NCBI GenBank assembly: GCA_963837345.1 | Contig: CAWIMX010000001.1 | Coordinates: forward strand, 3,162,001-3,226,000 | DNA length: 64,000 nt | Reading direction: 5' to 3' | Source: CAWIMX01 sp963837345 | Lineage (GTDB): Bacteria; Acidobacteriota; Vicinamibacteria; Vicinamibacterales; CAVVIG01 | Shown: positions 26,418 through 35,345 of the stretch, piece after piece | Layout: each line of letters starts with the position of its first letter | Numbering within the stretch: position 1 is the stretch's first letter | The notes under the pieces: model-generated | What the model was told of the DNA's origin: nothing | What the model saw: only the letters and a program-made list of their open reading frames with translations | Databases searched by the model: none | Position numbers and translations under genes: made by a program

Positions 26418-26816
26418 ATGGCACGACACCTCGCCTGGTCCCTTGCCGTCGCCCTCGCGATCGCCGCACCGACCGCCGCGCGCGCCGCCGCCGCCGTTCA
26501 GGATTCCGCGTCGGTCGACGGCGACTGGAACATGCAGATGGAAACCCCGCAGGGCAACATGGACGTCACCATGACGCTCGAAACCAGGGACGGGCAGCTC
26601 ACCGGCACGCTGCACGGTCCGCAGGGCGACGCACCGCTCACCGGCTCGCTCGAGGGCAAGGCGCTCAAGCTCGAGCTGAGCGTGGACACGCCGCAGGGCC
26701 AGTTCATGATCGATTTCACCGGCGACGTGGACGGCGATTCGATTGCGAACGGGCAGGCCAGTCTCGGCGACTTCGGCACGATGAACTGGAGCGCCAAGCG
26801 GGCACCGAAACCGTAG
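26418..26816 (+). CDS. Small exported beta-rich protein
   Basis: A 132-residue protein with a signal peptide (MARHLAWSLAVALAIAAPTAARA). The mature part is beta-rich, with repeating GDW.M.METPQGNMDVTMTLE and GQLTGTLHGPQGDAPLTGSLEGK units of the kind seen in many acidobacterial exported proteins of unknown function; a similar GxxTGT/LSG pattern occurs in the protein at 56.5 kb. GAAGGAG lies about 10 nt upstream of the ATG. TTGCCC (26361-26366) and TACACT (26386-26391), 19 nt apart, could be its promoter. It precedes dctP by 4 nt and may be part of the TRAP operon. Confidence 0.75.
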   Translation: MARHLAWSLAVALAIAAPTAARAAAAVQDSASVDGDWNMQMETPQGNMDVTMTLETRDGQLTGTLHGPQGDAPLTGSLEGKALKLELSVDTPQGQFMIDFTGDVDGDSIANGQASLGDFGTMNWSAKRAPKP

Positions 26817-26820
26817 AACG

Positions 26821-27837
26821 ATGATCCGCAGACGCACGGGGATCGCGGCGGCGCTGCTCAGCGTGCTCGTGTTGTCGAGCACGCCAGGCGCGCAAACCAC
26901 CACCATCAAGCTGGCGACCGTCGTCCCGGACGGATCGATCTGGGACAAGAACATCAAGCAGATGGGCACCGAGTGGCAGGCCGCCACCGGTGGTCGCGTC
27001 GCGCTCGAGGTGTTCGCGGGCGGCTCGCAGGGCGACGAATCCACGGTGCTTCGCAAGATGCGCCTGAATGCGCTGCAGGCGGCCTCGCTCACCACCGTCG
27101 GCCTCGGCAGCATCGATTCCAGCTTCAACGTCTTCGACGTGCCGTTCTTCTTCGAGGGCTACGACGAGCTGAACGCAGTCGTCGACGCGCTCACCCCGGA
27201 GCTGCGCCGGCGCGCCGACGCCAGAGGCTTCGTCCTCCTCAACTGGGGACACGGCGGCTGGACGCAAGTGTTCACGAAGACGCCGGTCCGCACGCTCGCC
27301 GATCTCAAGGCCATCAAGCTGTACACGTCGGCGGGCAACGACCGCATGGTCCAGTGGTTCAAGGCGAACGGGTTCGAGCCGCGCGCGATGGCGATGACCG
27401 ACATCATGACCGGGCTCACGACGGGCATGATCGAGGGGCTGCCGACGCCGCCGCTCGCGGCGATGCTGTTTCAGTGGTACAAGCAGACGCCCTTCATGCT
27501 CGACATCGGCCTGGCGCCGGTCGTGGGCGCCACGGTCGTCACCAAGCGCGCGTGGAACGCGATCTCGGCCGCCGACCAGGAGAAGATGCTCGCGGCCGCC
27601 AAGGGCGTCGACGATCGGCTCCGCGTGGAAGTGCCCAAGCAGGATCTGATGGCCGTGGGCCTCATGTCGGCGAGCGGCCTCACGGTGACCAAGGCCAACG
27701 GCCCTGAATGGCGCGCCCAGGCCGACGCGCTCGCCCAGACGATGAGGGGCGAGATGGTGCCGGCCGACATCTTCGACCAGGCCCTCACGGCGCGCGACGC
27801 GTTCCGGCAGAAGAACCAGGCCGCCGCGGGCCGGTGA
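26821..27837 (+). CDS. dctP: TRAP transporter solute-binding protein DctP
   Basis: A 338-residue periplasmic binding protein. Signal peptide MIRRRTGIAAALLSVLVLSST, then the DctP fold (IKLATVVPDGSIWDKNIKQM; TDIMTGLTTGMIEGLPTPP; WNAISAADQEKMLAAAK). It captures an organic acid or similar solute and hands it to the membrane component encoded immediately downstream with a GTGA overlap. The TVVPDGSIWDK and EVFAGGSQGDESTVLRKM stretches resemble DctP7-like binding proteins of unassigned ligand. Confidence 0.93.
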   Translation: MIRRRTGIAAALLSVLVLSSTPGAQTTTIKLATVVPDGSIWDKNIKQMGTEWQAATGGRVALEVFAGGSQGDESTVLRKMRLNALQAASLTTVGLGSIDSSFNVFDVPFFFEGYDELNAVVDALTPELRRRADARGFVLLNWGHGGWTQVFTKTPVRTLADLKAIKLYTSAGNDRMVQWFKANGFEPRAMAMTDIMTGLTTGMIEGLPTPPLAAMLFQWYKQTPFMLDIGLAPVVGATVVTKRAWNAISAADQEKMLAAAKGVDDRLRVEVPKQDLMAVGLMSASGLTVTKANGPEWRAQADALAQTMRGEMVPADIFDQALTARDAFRQKNQAAAGR

Positions 27838-29642
27838 ACGGGCTCGTCTCCGCCGCGATCCTCGTCGAGGACGCGCTCGCCACGCTCGCGCTGCTGGCGA
27901 TGGTGCTCCTGCCCCTCGCCGAGATCGTCGTCCGGCGCCTGTTCGGCGTCGGGGTCCCCGGCTCCGGACCCTTCACGCAGCACCTCACGCTCTGGGTCGG
28001 CTTTCTCGGCGCCGCTATCGCCGCGCGCGAAGGCCGGCTGCTCGCGGTCGCCACGGGCAACTTCATTCCACGCGGCCGCCCCCGCGAAGCCGCTGCCGTG
28101 CTGTCGAGCGCCTTCGCCGCCGCCGCGGCCGTCGTGCTCGCGCAGGCGGGCGTGGAGCTCGTGGAGAGCGAGCGCGAGGTCGGGTCGATCATCGCGCTCG
28201 GCGTGCCCACCTGGGTCGGACAGCTGGTGCTGCCCGTCGGCTTCGCGCTCATCGCGCTCCGCCTGGTGTGGCGGGCGGGGAAGACGTGGCGCGGACGCTC
28301 GCTCGCGGCGGTGGGCCTGGTGGCCGGCCTCCTGATCGCGCGCAATCCGGGGGTCTTCGAGGGCCATCCCGCGTGGCCGGGCCTGGCGGTCGTGATTCTC
28401 GCCGGCGGACTGGGCGCGCCGATCTTTGCGATTCTTGGAGGCGCCGCCGCGATTCTGTTCCTGAGCGACGGCATCACGCCGGCGGCGATCCTGATCGAAA
28501 CCTACGCGCTCAGCACCTCGCCGACGCTGCCGGCGATCCCGCTGTTCACGCTGGCGGGTTTCATTCTGGCCGAAGGCCATGCGTCCACCAGGCTGCTGCG
28601 GGTGTTCCGGGCGCTCGTGGGCTGGATACCCGGCGGGACGGCCGTCGTGTGCGCGGTGCTGTGCTCGTTCTTCACCGCGTTCACCGGCGGGTCGGGCGTC
28701 ACGATTCTCGCGCTCGGGGGCGTCCTGTTTCCGGCGCTCGTGAGGGACGGCTACCGGGAGCGGTTCTCACTGGGCCTGTTGACCGCGTCGGGGTCGCTCG
28801 GCCTGTTGTTTCCGCCGTCGCTGCCGCTCATCCTCTACGGCATCGTCGCGCAGATTCCGATCGAGGATCTGTTCCTCGGCGGCATCCTGCCAGGTTTGCT
28901 GATGACCGGCATGATGGCCGCCTGGGGCATCCGCGAAGGGGTGGTGTCGGGTGCGGGACGCCAGCGCTTCGACTCGCGCGAAGTGCGGTCGGCCGTCTGG
29001 GCGGCCAAGTGGGAGCTGCTCCTGCCGGTCGTGGTGCTCGTCGCGATGTTCAGCGGCGTCGCCACCGCGGTCGAGGCGTCGGCGCTCACCGCGTGCTACG
29101 CGCTGGTGGTGCAGGCGCTCATCCATCACGACCTGTCGCCGCGCCGCGATCTGGTGCGCGTGTTTGCCGAGTGCGTCTCGCTCGTCGGCGGCGTGCTCCT
29201 GATCCTCGGCGTCGCCGTGGGCCTGACGAGCTACCTGGTGACCGCGCAGGTGCCGATGCGGCTCGTGGAATGGACGCACGCCCACATCGCCTCGCGCGTG
29301 GTGTTCCTGCTGGCGTTGAACGTGTTCCTGATCCTGGTGGGCTGCCTGATGGAGATCTTCCCGGCGATCGTCGTGGTGGTGCCCCTCATCGTGCCCCTCG
29401 GCGCCGCGTTCGGCGTGAACCCGGTGCACCTGGGCATCATCTTCATCGCCAACCTGGAACTCGGCTACCTCACGCCGCTCGTCGGCCTGAACATCCTGCT
29501 GGCGTCGTACCGGTTCAAGCGGCCCGTCCTCGAGGTGGTGCGCGCGGCCCTGCCGATGGCGGCGATCATGGCGGTCGGCGTCCTCGTCATCACGTACGTG
29601 CCGGCGCTGACGACCGGCCTCCTCACGCTGCTCGGACGCTAG
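27834..29642 (+). CDS. Fused TRAP transporter membrane protein DctQM
   Basis: About 602 residues, all membrane. Residues about 1-160 correspond to the small DctQ subunit (four helices; VLLPLAEIVVRRLF, LTLWVGFLGAAIAARE) and the remainder to the large DctM subunit (GAPIFAILGGAAAILFL; FTLAGFILAEGHASTRLLRVFRA; TAFTGGSGVTILALGG; NLELGYLTPLVGLNILLASYRFK). The DctQ/DctM fusion is known in TRAP systems and makes a single-polypeptide sodium-driven permease. The GTG start overlaps the dctP stop. It is the last gene of the operon and converges on an M23 peptidase. Confidence 0.92.
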   Translation: MNGLVSAAILVEDALATLALLAMVLLPLAEIVVRRLFGVGVPGSGPFTQHLTLWVGFLGAAIAAREGRLLAVATGNFIPRGRPREAAAVLSSAFAAAAAVVLAQAGVELVESEREVGSIIALGVPTWVGQLVLPVGFALIALRLVWRAGKTWRGRSLAAVGLVAGLLIARNPGVFEGHPAWPGLAVVILAGGLGAPIFAILGGAAAILFLSDGITPAAILIETYALSTSPTLPAIPLFTLAGFILAEGHASTRLLRVFRALVGWIPGGTAVVCAVLCSFFTAFTGGSGVTILALGGVLFPALVRDGYRERFSLGLLTASGSLGLLFPPSLPLILYGIVAQIPIEDLFLGGILPGLLMTGMMAAWGIREGVVSGAGRQRFDSREVRSAVWAAKWELLLPVVVLVAMFSGVATAVEASALTACYALVVQALIHHDLSPRRDLVRVFAECVSLVGGVLLILGVAVGLTSYLVTAQVPMRLVEWTHAHIASRVVFLLALNVFLILVGCLMEIFPAIVVVVPLIVPLGAAFGVNPVHLGIIFIANLELGYLTPLVGLNILLASYRFKRPVLEVVRAALPMAAIMAVGVLVITYVPALTTGLLTLLGR

Positions 29643-29664
29643 ACTAGGCGCGGACGCGAGGCCC

Positions 29665-30555
29665 TCAGCGTCCCTCGACGGCGAGCAGCGACAACGGATC
29701 GACGCGGGCACCCGACACGCGCAGGCCCCAATGGAGATGCGCCCCGGTCACCCGCCCGGTGGCGCCCACCTGGCCGACGACCTGTCCGGCCTCCACCGTG
29801 TCGCCCTCGCGCACGTTCATCGCCGACATGTGGGCCAGCACCGAGTAGAGGCCGAGGCCGTGATCGATGACCACGGTGTTCCCCGTGTAGTACAGGTCGC
29901 GGGCGATCACGACGTGTCCGGCATTGGGCGCCTTGATGGGCGTGCCGGTGGGGCTCGGAAAATCCGCGCCGCTGTGCGGGCTGCGCGGCTGCCCGTTGTA
30001 GATGCTGCGCGAGCCGAAGCGGCTGTTCGCCGGCTGTGGCACGGGCCGGACGAACCCGCTCGTCCACAGGCGCTCGGGCGTTGCTTCGGTCCAGAGGCGG
30101 CTGAGCTCCCGCGCTTCCCGCAGGATGCGCTCCGTGAGCTCGGCCGGCGGATTCACGAACGACTCGTCCACGGTCAACCGCCTCGTCGGGAAGTTCTTCG
30201 GCACCACCCGCACCCGCTCGGAGCCACTGACGGGACCGCCGGGCCCCTTGGCCGATACCGAGACGGTATAGGTGCCCGGCTTCACGTCGAGATCGATCCC
30301 GAGGAGCGCCCGCCACGTGTCCGGCTGCACTTCGAACGCGGAGAAACTGGTGCCGAAGGCGCGAACCCGGACGGCGCCGAGGGGAGCATCGCCGGCAATC
30401 GTGACGGCCAGGAGCTCGCCCGGCTGCATGGCACGGGCTTCGACCGAGACGCGCAGCGTCTCCGCCGCCCGGGCCCCGCCGGGCGCCAGGGCAGCCTGGC
30501 TCGCGACGGCGACGATGGCGATGCCGAGCGCGGCTGGTATGCGAACACCTTGCAT
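29665..30555 (-). CDS. Exported M23 family metallopeptidase
   Basis: A 296-residue exported peptidase. Signal peptide MQGVRIPAALGIAIVAVASQ; an Ig-like beta domain at about 32-120; then an M23/LytM domain with all zinc ligands and catalytic residues (H194 and D198 in HSGADF, H242 in LAHMS, H273 and H275 in GAHLHWGL). Such enzymes cut peptidoglycan crosslinks or act as division and morphology factors. It is a single gene, convergent with the TRAP operon and divergent from the next operon. Confidence 0.93.
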   Translation of the reverse strand: MQGVRIPAALGIAIVAVASQAALAPGGARAAETLRVSVEARAMQPGELLAVTIAGDAPLGAVRVRAFGTSFSAFEVQPDTWRALLGIDLDVKPGTYTVSVSAKGPGGPVSGSERVRVVPKNFPTRRLTVDESFVNPPAELTERILREARELSRLWTEATPERLWTSGFVRPVPQPANSRFGSRSIYNGQPRSPHSGADFPSPTGTPIKAPNAGHVVIARDLYYTGNTVVIDHGLGLYSVLAHMSAMNVREGDTVEAGQVVGQVGATGRVTGAHLHWGLRVSGARVDPLSLLAVEGR

Positions 30556-30717
30556 GTCGCGAGTGTACCATCCCGTACAAGAGGCTGATGGCAGTCAGGA
30601 AACTGACGCGGGCGGCCAACCGACTGGCTTCACACAAAAGCGCCGAGCGGGCGCCGAAAAGACTCCAGGGCGTCGTGCCGCCTTGGACAGAATGAGCCGA
30701 TGGACAGGGGAGGATCG

Positions 30718-31995
30718 ATGCGGGCACTGGTGTGGCTCACGTGCGTCGTGTGCCTCGGGGCGTCGACGGCATCCGGACAGGGCATCTGCGCCGAGCTCGC
30801 CGGCCCGCCGTCAAGTGCGCAGGGGATCCCCGGCGACGGTCAGCCGGCACGAACCGAGAGCGTGTTCGACGTCTGCTTCGACGGCGCAGCCTGGCGCGTG
30901 CAGCCGCCGCCCAACGGGCGACTCACCAGTCACGACGACGTCTGGATTCGCGTGCGGCATTTCAATTTTCTTCGCTACACGCTCAGCATGGACGTCACCG
31001 AAGAGCGCGCCGAATCGTACGCATACCTGACGAAGCTCTGGTCGAGCGTCCTCAATCCGGCGGTCGCCGAGGTGTTCGGGGCCCTGGGCGAGCCGCCGGC
31101 CGCGGCGCCCGACCCCCTCCTCGACGCGGCGCGTCTGGTCTATGCAAATGCGCAGCGGCTGCAGCGCCAGGTTCAGGCGGCGCTGGCGCCGTACACGCGC
31201 CCCGGTCTCACCGCGCGCGAGGCCGAGACGCTGGCCACGGCCACGTCGGGCGTGCGTGACGCGGCCATGCGGCTGCGCGCGTCGTATTCGTCGCTGCAGC
31301 AACTGGTGGAAGGCGACGCCGAGGCGTTCAAGCAGGCGTTCGGTGGCTCGATGAAGGCGTACTACAAGCTGGCCGTCGACAGCTACGACGAGGCGATCGG
31401 TCGATCCGACTCGTTCCTGCGCCTGGCGGATCGCACGCTGTCCGACGAAATTCGACGGCTGGGGACGCGGGATGCCGGGACGCGCGTCACGGTGACGCTC
31501 GCGGCCACCGATCCCGACGGCGTCCGCCAAGAGGTCGAGACCATTCATTACGTGTCGCAGAGCTCGATGCCGCTCGTCGCCCACGGCGGCGTCGCGTTTT
31601 CCGGGATCCGCGACGTGACGTTCGAGAAGGTCCGGCGCGCCGTGGAATTCTCCGAGGAAGACTTCTTCGCCCGGCAGGCGAGCGACACCACGGCGACGGG
31701 CTTTTCGACGTTCCTCGCGTGGCAGGTGTTCGCCGTGGCCCGCTCGCTCGACGCCGATACCAAACAGCAGCCGTTCGGCCTGCTCCTGAGCATCGGCACG
31801 GACCTGTCGTCTCCGGGGCACCGCCTGTACCTCGGCCCGTCCCTCATGCTCTTCAGCCGCCTCGTCTTGACGACGGGCGCCGCCTTCGGCCGGGCGTCGG
31901 ACGGCGAGGATCCGATCGAGCCCGACGTGTTCCGGCTCGTGAGGGAGCACGGCGAGACGTCGTGGTTCACGGCGCTCACCGTCCGCCTGTACTGA
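30718..31995 (+). CDS. Exported protein with helical middle and beta-rich C-terminus
   Basis: About 425 residues, family not recognised. The signal peptide is MRALVWLTCVVCLGASTASGQ. The middle (about 110-230) is helical and possibly coiled coil (YANAQRLQRQVQAAL; RASYSSLQQLVEG). The C-terminus has alternating beta strands ending in aromatic Tyr (LLLSIGTDLSSPGHRLYLG; ALTVRLY), reminiscent of an outer-membrane strand series. AGGGGAGG sits 5 nt before the ATG. It starts a compact run in which the next gene begins 1 nt after its stop, so it may serve with the small protein and caspase-like protein downstream. Confidence 0.7.
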   Translation: MRALVWLTCVVCLGASTASGQGICAELAGPPSSAQGIPGDGQPARTESVFDVCFDGAAWRVQPPPNGRLTSHDDVWIRVRHFNFLRYTLSMDVTEERAESYAYLTKLWSSVLNPAVAEVFGALGEPPAAAPDPLLDAARLVYANAQRLQRQVQAALAPYTRPGLTAREAETLATATSGVRDAAMRLRASYSSLQQLVEGDAEAFKQAFGGSMKAYYKLAVDSYDEAIGRSDSFLRLADRTLSDEIRRLGTRDAGTRVTVTLAATDPDGVRQEVETIHYVSQSSMPLVAHGGVAFSGIRDVTFEKVRRAVEFSEEDFFARQASDTTATGFSTFLAWQVFAVARSLDADTKQQPFGLLLSIGTDLSSPGHRLYLGPSLMLFSRLVLTTGAAFGRASDGEDPIEPDVFRLVREHGETSWFTALTVRLY

Positions 31996-31996
31996 G

Positions 31997-32389
31997 GTGG
32001 CGGCTCGAATGCCGGCGCGGCGGCCGACCTCGCCGATTCCGCGCAGGCAGTGGCATCTGCCTGCGGGATTCCATCCCGACGGCCGTCCGGCCACCTTCAC
32101 CCACGTCGTCGATCCGCGGCGAACGACGGTGGACGGCGACGACCTGACCGACGATCAACGACGGGCGCTCACGCTGCTCCGGCTTGGGCGGCAGAAGAGC
32201 GTGCGCCTCGGCTCGCTCGCCGATGGGGTGATCGATCAGGCTCGCGCGCTGGACGAGGTGCGCCGGCGGACGCCGCTCGGCGAGGCGTTGGTGGACATCG
32301 AGCACCGGGCGATCCGGCTGATGCGCGAGTACGCGGAGCGGCACCGGCCGCGGCCGACACGGCGCACGGTCAGGAAGCGATCGCGATGA
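31997..32389 (+). CDS. Small basic protein upstream of caspase-like gene
   Basis: About 130 residues from a GTG (ATG at 32009 is an alternative). Mostly helical and Arg-rich; no known domain. Visible blocks are WHLPAGFHPDGRPATFTHVV, DDLTDDQRRALTLLRLG and the C-terminal ALVDIEHRAIRLMREYAERH. It has no signal peptide. Its start is 1 nt after the exported protein's stop and its own stop overlaps the next start as ATGA, so it is translated as part of the set. The coding call rests on this coupling and GC3 bias. Confidence 0.6.
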   Translation: MAARMPARRPTSPIPRRQWHLPAGFHPDGRPATFTHVVDPRRTTVDGDDLTDDQRRALTLLRLGRQKSVRLGSLADGVIDQARALDEVRRRTPLGEALVDIEHRAIRLMREYAERHRPRPTRRTVRKRSR

Positions 32390-33006
32390 TCGTGGTCGCG
32401 ATCGACGCGGACGACGACGACGTGGTGGCGGCGTGCCTCGCGTATCGGCGAACGCATGTGTATCCCGCGCTCGAGGGCCGCGGCTTCACGATGCGTGCGT
32501 TCACGGCCGGCGACGCGCGGCGTCCGGTTGTCGGCCGGGCGCTGGCCGCACCTGATGTCGTGCTGGTGAGCGCGTCGGGCCACGGGACGCCGGAGCAGTT
32601 CACCGGGCAGGCGCGCGAGGCGCTGCTCCAGATCGGCGCCTACGATCCCGCCGAGCCGTCGGGCAAGATCATCCATCTGCTCGCCTGCTTCACGGGGCAG
32701 GCGCTCGGACCCGATCTCGTCGCCAACGGGTGTGACGCCTTCTTCGGATACGACACGGCCTTCGTCTTTCCGCTCGGGAATCCGGCGGTCTTCCTGGAGT
32801 GCGATGCGGTGATCGATCGGGAGATCGCGGCGGGATGCACGGCCCGCGCCGTGTACGAGCGCGCGCATCGCGCGTTCACGATTCGCATCCAGCAGCTGCT
32901 GGCCGCCAAACAGCCGTACCTGGCCGCGATTCTCGAGTACAATCGAGACCATCTGTGCGCCCCGTCCACCGATCCCCGGTGGGGCGATCCCGACGCGACG
33001 ATCTGA
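32386..33006 (+). CDS. Putative clan-CD (caspase/gingipain-like) protein
   Basis: A 206-residue soluble protein. It shows the clan-CD signature: a hydrophobic strand ending in His-Gly (VVLVSASGHGT, His66), then about 35 residues later a second hydrophobic strand ending in Cys (KIIHLLACFTG, Cys101). That is the order and spacing expected for the catalytic dyad of caspase-fold peptidases. It is small and has no accessory domain. It overlaps the preceding small gene and the DinB gene that follows. Protease activity is inferred from these motifs only; it could be a CHAT- or C25-like pseudoenzyme. Confidence 0.6.
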   Translation: MIVVAIDADDDDVVAACLAYRRTHVYPALEGRGFTMRAFTAGDARRPVVGRALAAPDVVLVSASGHGTPEQFTGQAREALLQIGAYDPAEPSGKIIHLLACFTGQALGPDLVANGCDAFFGYDTAFVFPLGNPAVFLECDAVIDREIAAGCTARAVYERAHRAFTIRIQQLLAAKQPYLAAILEYNRDHLCAPSTDPRWGDPDATI

Positions 33007-33492
33007 TGCCGCCCACACCCACCGCGATCGAGGAGCTGCTGCTCCTGGTCGACGAAGCGTTCAATCACAAGGCGTGGCACGGCACGACGCTGCTCGGGTC
33101 GTTGCGGGGGCTCACCGAGGCGCAGGCGTCGTGGCGACCCGGGCCGAGGCGTCACAACATCTGGGAGCTCGCGGTCCACGCCGAGTACCTGGAGGTACGC
33201 GGTCCGGCGCCGGCTGACCGGCGAGCGGCGGGCCAGCTTCCGGCTCGCCGGGAGCAACTGGTTCGAGCGGCCGGCCCCCGGCGCCGTCTTCAAGAACGAC
33301 GTGCGGATGCTGATGGACGAGCATCGGCGGCTGCGGGCGACGATCGAAGGCATGTCGCCGCGCTGGCTGCGTCGGCCGTTTGGAGGGCGGAAGGAGACGC
33401 CGGGCTACGTGATTCGCGGCATCGCGGCGCATGATCTGTATCACGCGGGGCAGATTCAGCTGATCAAACGACTCCAAGGAGGACGCGGATGA
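33006..33492 (+). pseudogene. DinB-family protein, one-base frameshift
   Basis: A DinB four-helix-bundle protein of about 160 residues when repaired. It starts MPPTPTAIEELLLLVDEAFN, overlapping the previous stop. The frame is good to HNIWELAVHAEY, then must shift; dropping one C at 33188/33189 gives WRYAVRRRLTGERRASF and continues to the C-terminal AAHDLYHAGQIQLIKRL, which carries the HxxxH metal site. DinB proteins bind a metal through three His and often act as thiol transferases. It overlaps the YfiT-like gene by four bases (ATGA). Confidence 0.75.
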
Positions 33493-34025
33493 CTGCGGCC
33501 GATCCTCGCCGCTATCCGATCGGGACGTTCCATCGCGTGACCCCGCCCCTCGATTCGGGCGCCCGGGCGGCGCTGATCGATCAAATCGCCGAGGCCCCGG
33601 CAGGCATTGCGCGGCTGGTGTCGGGTCTGAGCCATGCCGAGCTCGAAAAGCAGTATCGACCCGACGGATGGACCGTGCGCCAGGTGGTGCACCACATACC
33701 CGACAGCCACATGAACGCGTACGTGCGCATGAAGATGGCCGTCACCGAAGAGGCGCCGGCGATTCGGCTCTACCGGGAAGACCGCTGGGCGGAACTGCCC
33801 GACTCGACCACCGGCCCGGTGGCGTTGTCGCTCGATCTGCTGGCGGCGCTGCACGCCCGCTGGGTCACGCTGCTGCGCGCGCTGCCTGCCGACGCGTTCT
33901 CGCGCGTGTACGTGCACCCGGAGATGGGCGGCGTGCCGATCGATCAGGGGCTGGCCATCTACGCCTGGCACGGGCAGCACCATATCGCCCACATCGAGCT
34001 CGCGCTCGGGACGCGCACGGTCTAG
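33489..34025 (+). CDS. YfiT/BstA-like DinB metal-dependent hydrolase
   Basis: A 178-residue protein of the YfiT/bacillithiol-transferase-like DinB group: MTAADPRRYPIGTFHRV start, GWTVRQVVHHIPDSHMNAYVRMK with metal-binding His, and WHGQHHIAHIELAL near the C-terminus. These bind divalent metal at the helical-bundle core. In other bacteria they transfer bacillithiol or hydrolyse substrates; no thiol biosynthesis genes are visible here. It starts within the stop of the frameshifted DinB gene and is 3 nt upstream of the TIGR00300 gene. Confidence 0.9.
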   Translation: MTAADPRRYPIGTFHRVTPPLDSGARAALIDQIAEAPAGIARLVSGLSHAELEKQYRPDGWTVRQVVHHIPDSHMNAYVRMKMAVTEEAPAIRLYREDRWAELPDSTTGPVALSLDLLAALHARWVTLLRALPADAFSRVYVHPEMGGVPIDQGLAIYAWHGQHHIAHIELALGTRTV

Positions 34026-34028
34026 CCG

Positions 34029-35249
34029 ATGGCCGAGCCCGCGCAGTTCAGCGAGGTCGTCCGGGCCGAAGGCCACCTGATCGACTCGCAGCTCCTCAAC
34101 GTGATCTTCGACACGGTCGTGAAGCGCGAAGCCTCGTTCGACGTGCTGAAGTTCGCCATCGGCCGCACCAACGAGGATCCGTCGAAGATCTCCATGCGCG
34201 TGACGGCGAAGACCGAGGCGGCGCTGCAGGCGCTGCTCGAGGAGCTCTCGACGCTCGGGTGCCGGCTCTCGCAGGAGCACAACGTCCTCGTGCGTCAGGC
34301 CGAGCAGGATCGGTGCGTGCCGGACGATTTCTACTCGACTACCAACCATCGCACGCGGGTACGGCACGGCGGCAGGTGGATCGACGTCGAGCAGCAGCGC
34401 ATGGACGCCGTGATCGTGATCGAGGGCACGCGCGCCAGCTGCCGGAAGCTGCGCGAGGTGCGTGCCGGCGATCAGATCGTGTGCGGCCTCGAGGGCATCC
34501 GCGTGATGCCCGAGTTCCGCGACCGCGATCGCGACGGCTTCGCGTTCATGACCAACGAGGTGTCGTCGGAGCGTCGCGTGGCCGCGAGCGTGGCCCGCGT
34601 TGCCGCCGAGATCCGCGAGATCAAGGCCGCCGGCGGCCGCGTGGCAATCGTCGCCGGACCGGTGGTGGCGACGACCGGCGGGGGAGAGCATCTGGCCGCG
34701 CTCGTGCGCCAGGGCGTGGTGGACGTGCTCGTCGGCGGCAACGCCTTCGCTGTGTGCGACGTGGAACAGGCGCTCTTCGGCACCGTGATGGGCGTGGACG
34801 TCCGAACCGGCCAGGCTGATCCGGCCGGCCGCCGCAGGCACCTCGAAGCGCGCAACACGGTGTGCCGCGCCGGCGGGCTGCGCCAGGCCGTCGAGGCCGG
34901 TCTCCTCGCGAGCGGCGTAGTCTACGAATCCCTGACCCGCGGTGTGAACATCGTGCTCTCGGGCAGCATTCACGATGAGGGGCTCCTGCCCGACACCGTG
35001 CCGGATCTCGTCGAGGCGCAGGACCGGTATGCGGCGGCGCTCGGTGACGTCGAGATGGTGCTCGTGCTGGCGACGATGCTGCATGGGATTGGCGTGGGGA
35101 ACATGCTGCCGTCGAAGGTGCGGATGGTGTGCGTGGACATCAACCCGGCGGTGGTCACGAAGCTCGCGGACCGGGGATCGGCGCAGACCGTGGGTGTGGT
35201 GACCGACGTGGGTCCGTTTCTGCGCCAGCTGGCGCAGGCGTTGTCGTGA
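34029..35249 (+). CDS. TIGR00300 family protein (ornithine cyclodeaminase-type)
   Basis: A 406-residue cytoplasmic enzyme of the TIGR00300 family. The N-terminal LOR/SDH-like region (EVVRAEGHLIDSQLLNVIFD; FAIGRTNEDPSKISMRV) is followed by a Rossmann-like part (GRVAIVAGPVVATTGGG; GNAFAVCDVEQALFGTVMG; SIHDEGLLPDTVPDLVEAQ). Related archaeal and cyanobacterial proteins are linked to ornithine/arginine metabolism as ornithine cyclodeaminases, and that role is transferred only by family. It ends the tightly spaced run that began at 30718. Confidence 0.82.
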   Translation: MAEPAQFSEVVRAEGHLIDSQLLNVIFDTVVKREASFDVLKFAIGRTNEDPSKISMRVTAKTEAALQALLEELSTLGCRLSQEHNVLVRQAEQDRCVPDDFYSTTNHRTRVRHGGRWIDVEQQRMDAVIVIEGTRASCRKLREVRAGDQIVCGLEGIRVMPEFRDRDRDGFAFMTNEVSSERRVAASVARVAAEIREIKAAGGRVAIVAGPVVATTGGGEHLAALVRQGVVDVLVGGNAFAVCDVEQALFGTVMGVDVRTGQADPAGRRRHLEARNTVCRAGGLRQAVEAGLLASGVVYESLTRGVNIVLSGSIHDEGLLPDTVPDLVEAQDRYAAALGDVEMVLVLATMLHGIGVGNMLPSKVRMVCVDINPAVVTKLADRGSAQTVGVVTDVGPFLRQLAQALS

Positions 35250-35345
35250 ACCCCCACGCGGCGATGGCCGCCGGCGCGCGCGACACGGAGCGAAAGGCCC
35301 GCGGCCTCACGTGGCTCCAGCTCGCGGCGCGATGACGAACCGTGC

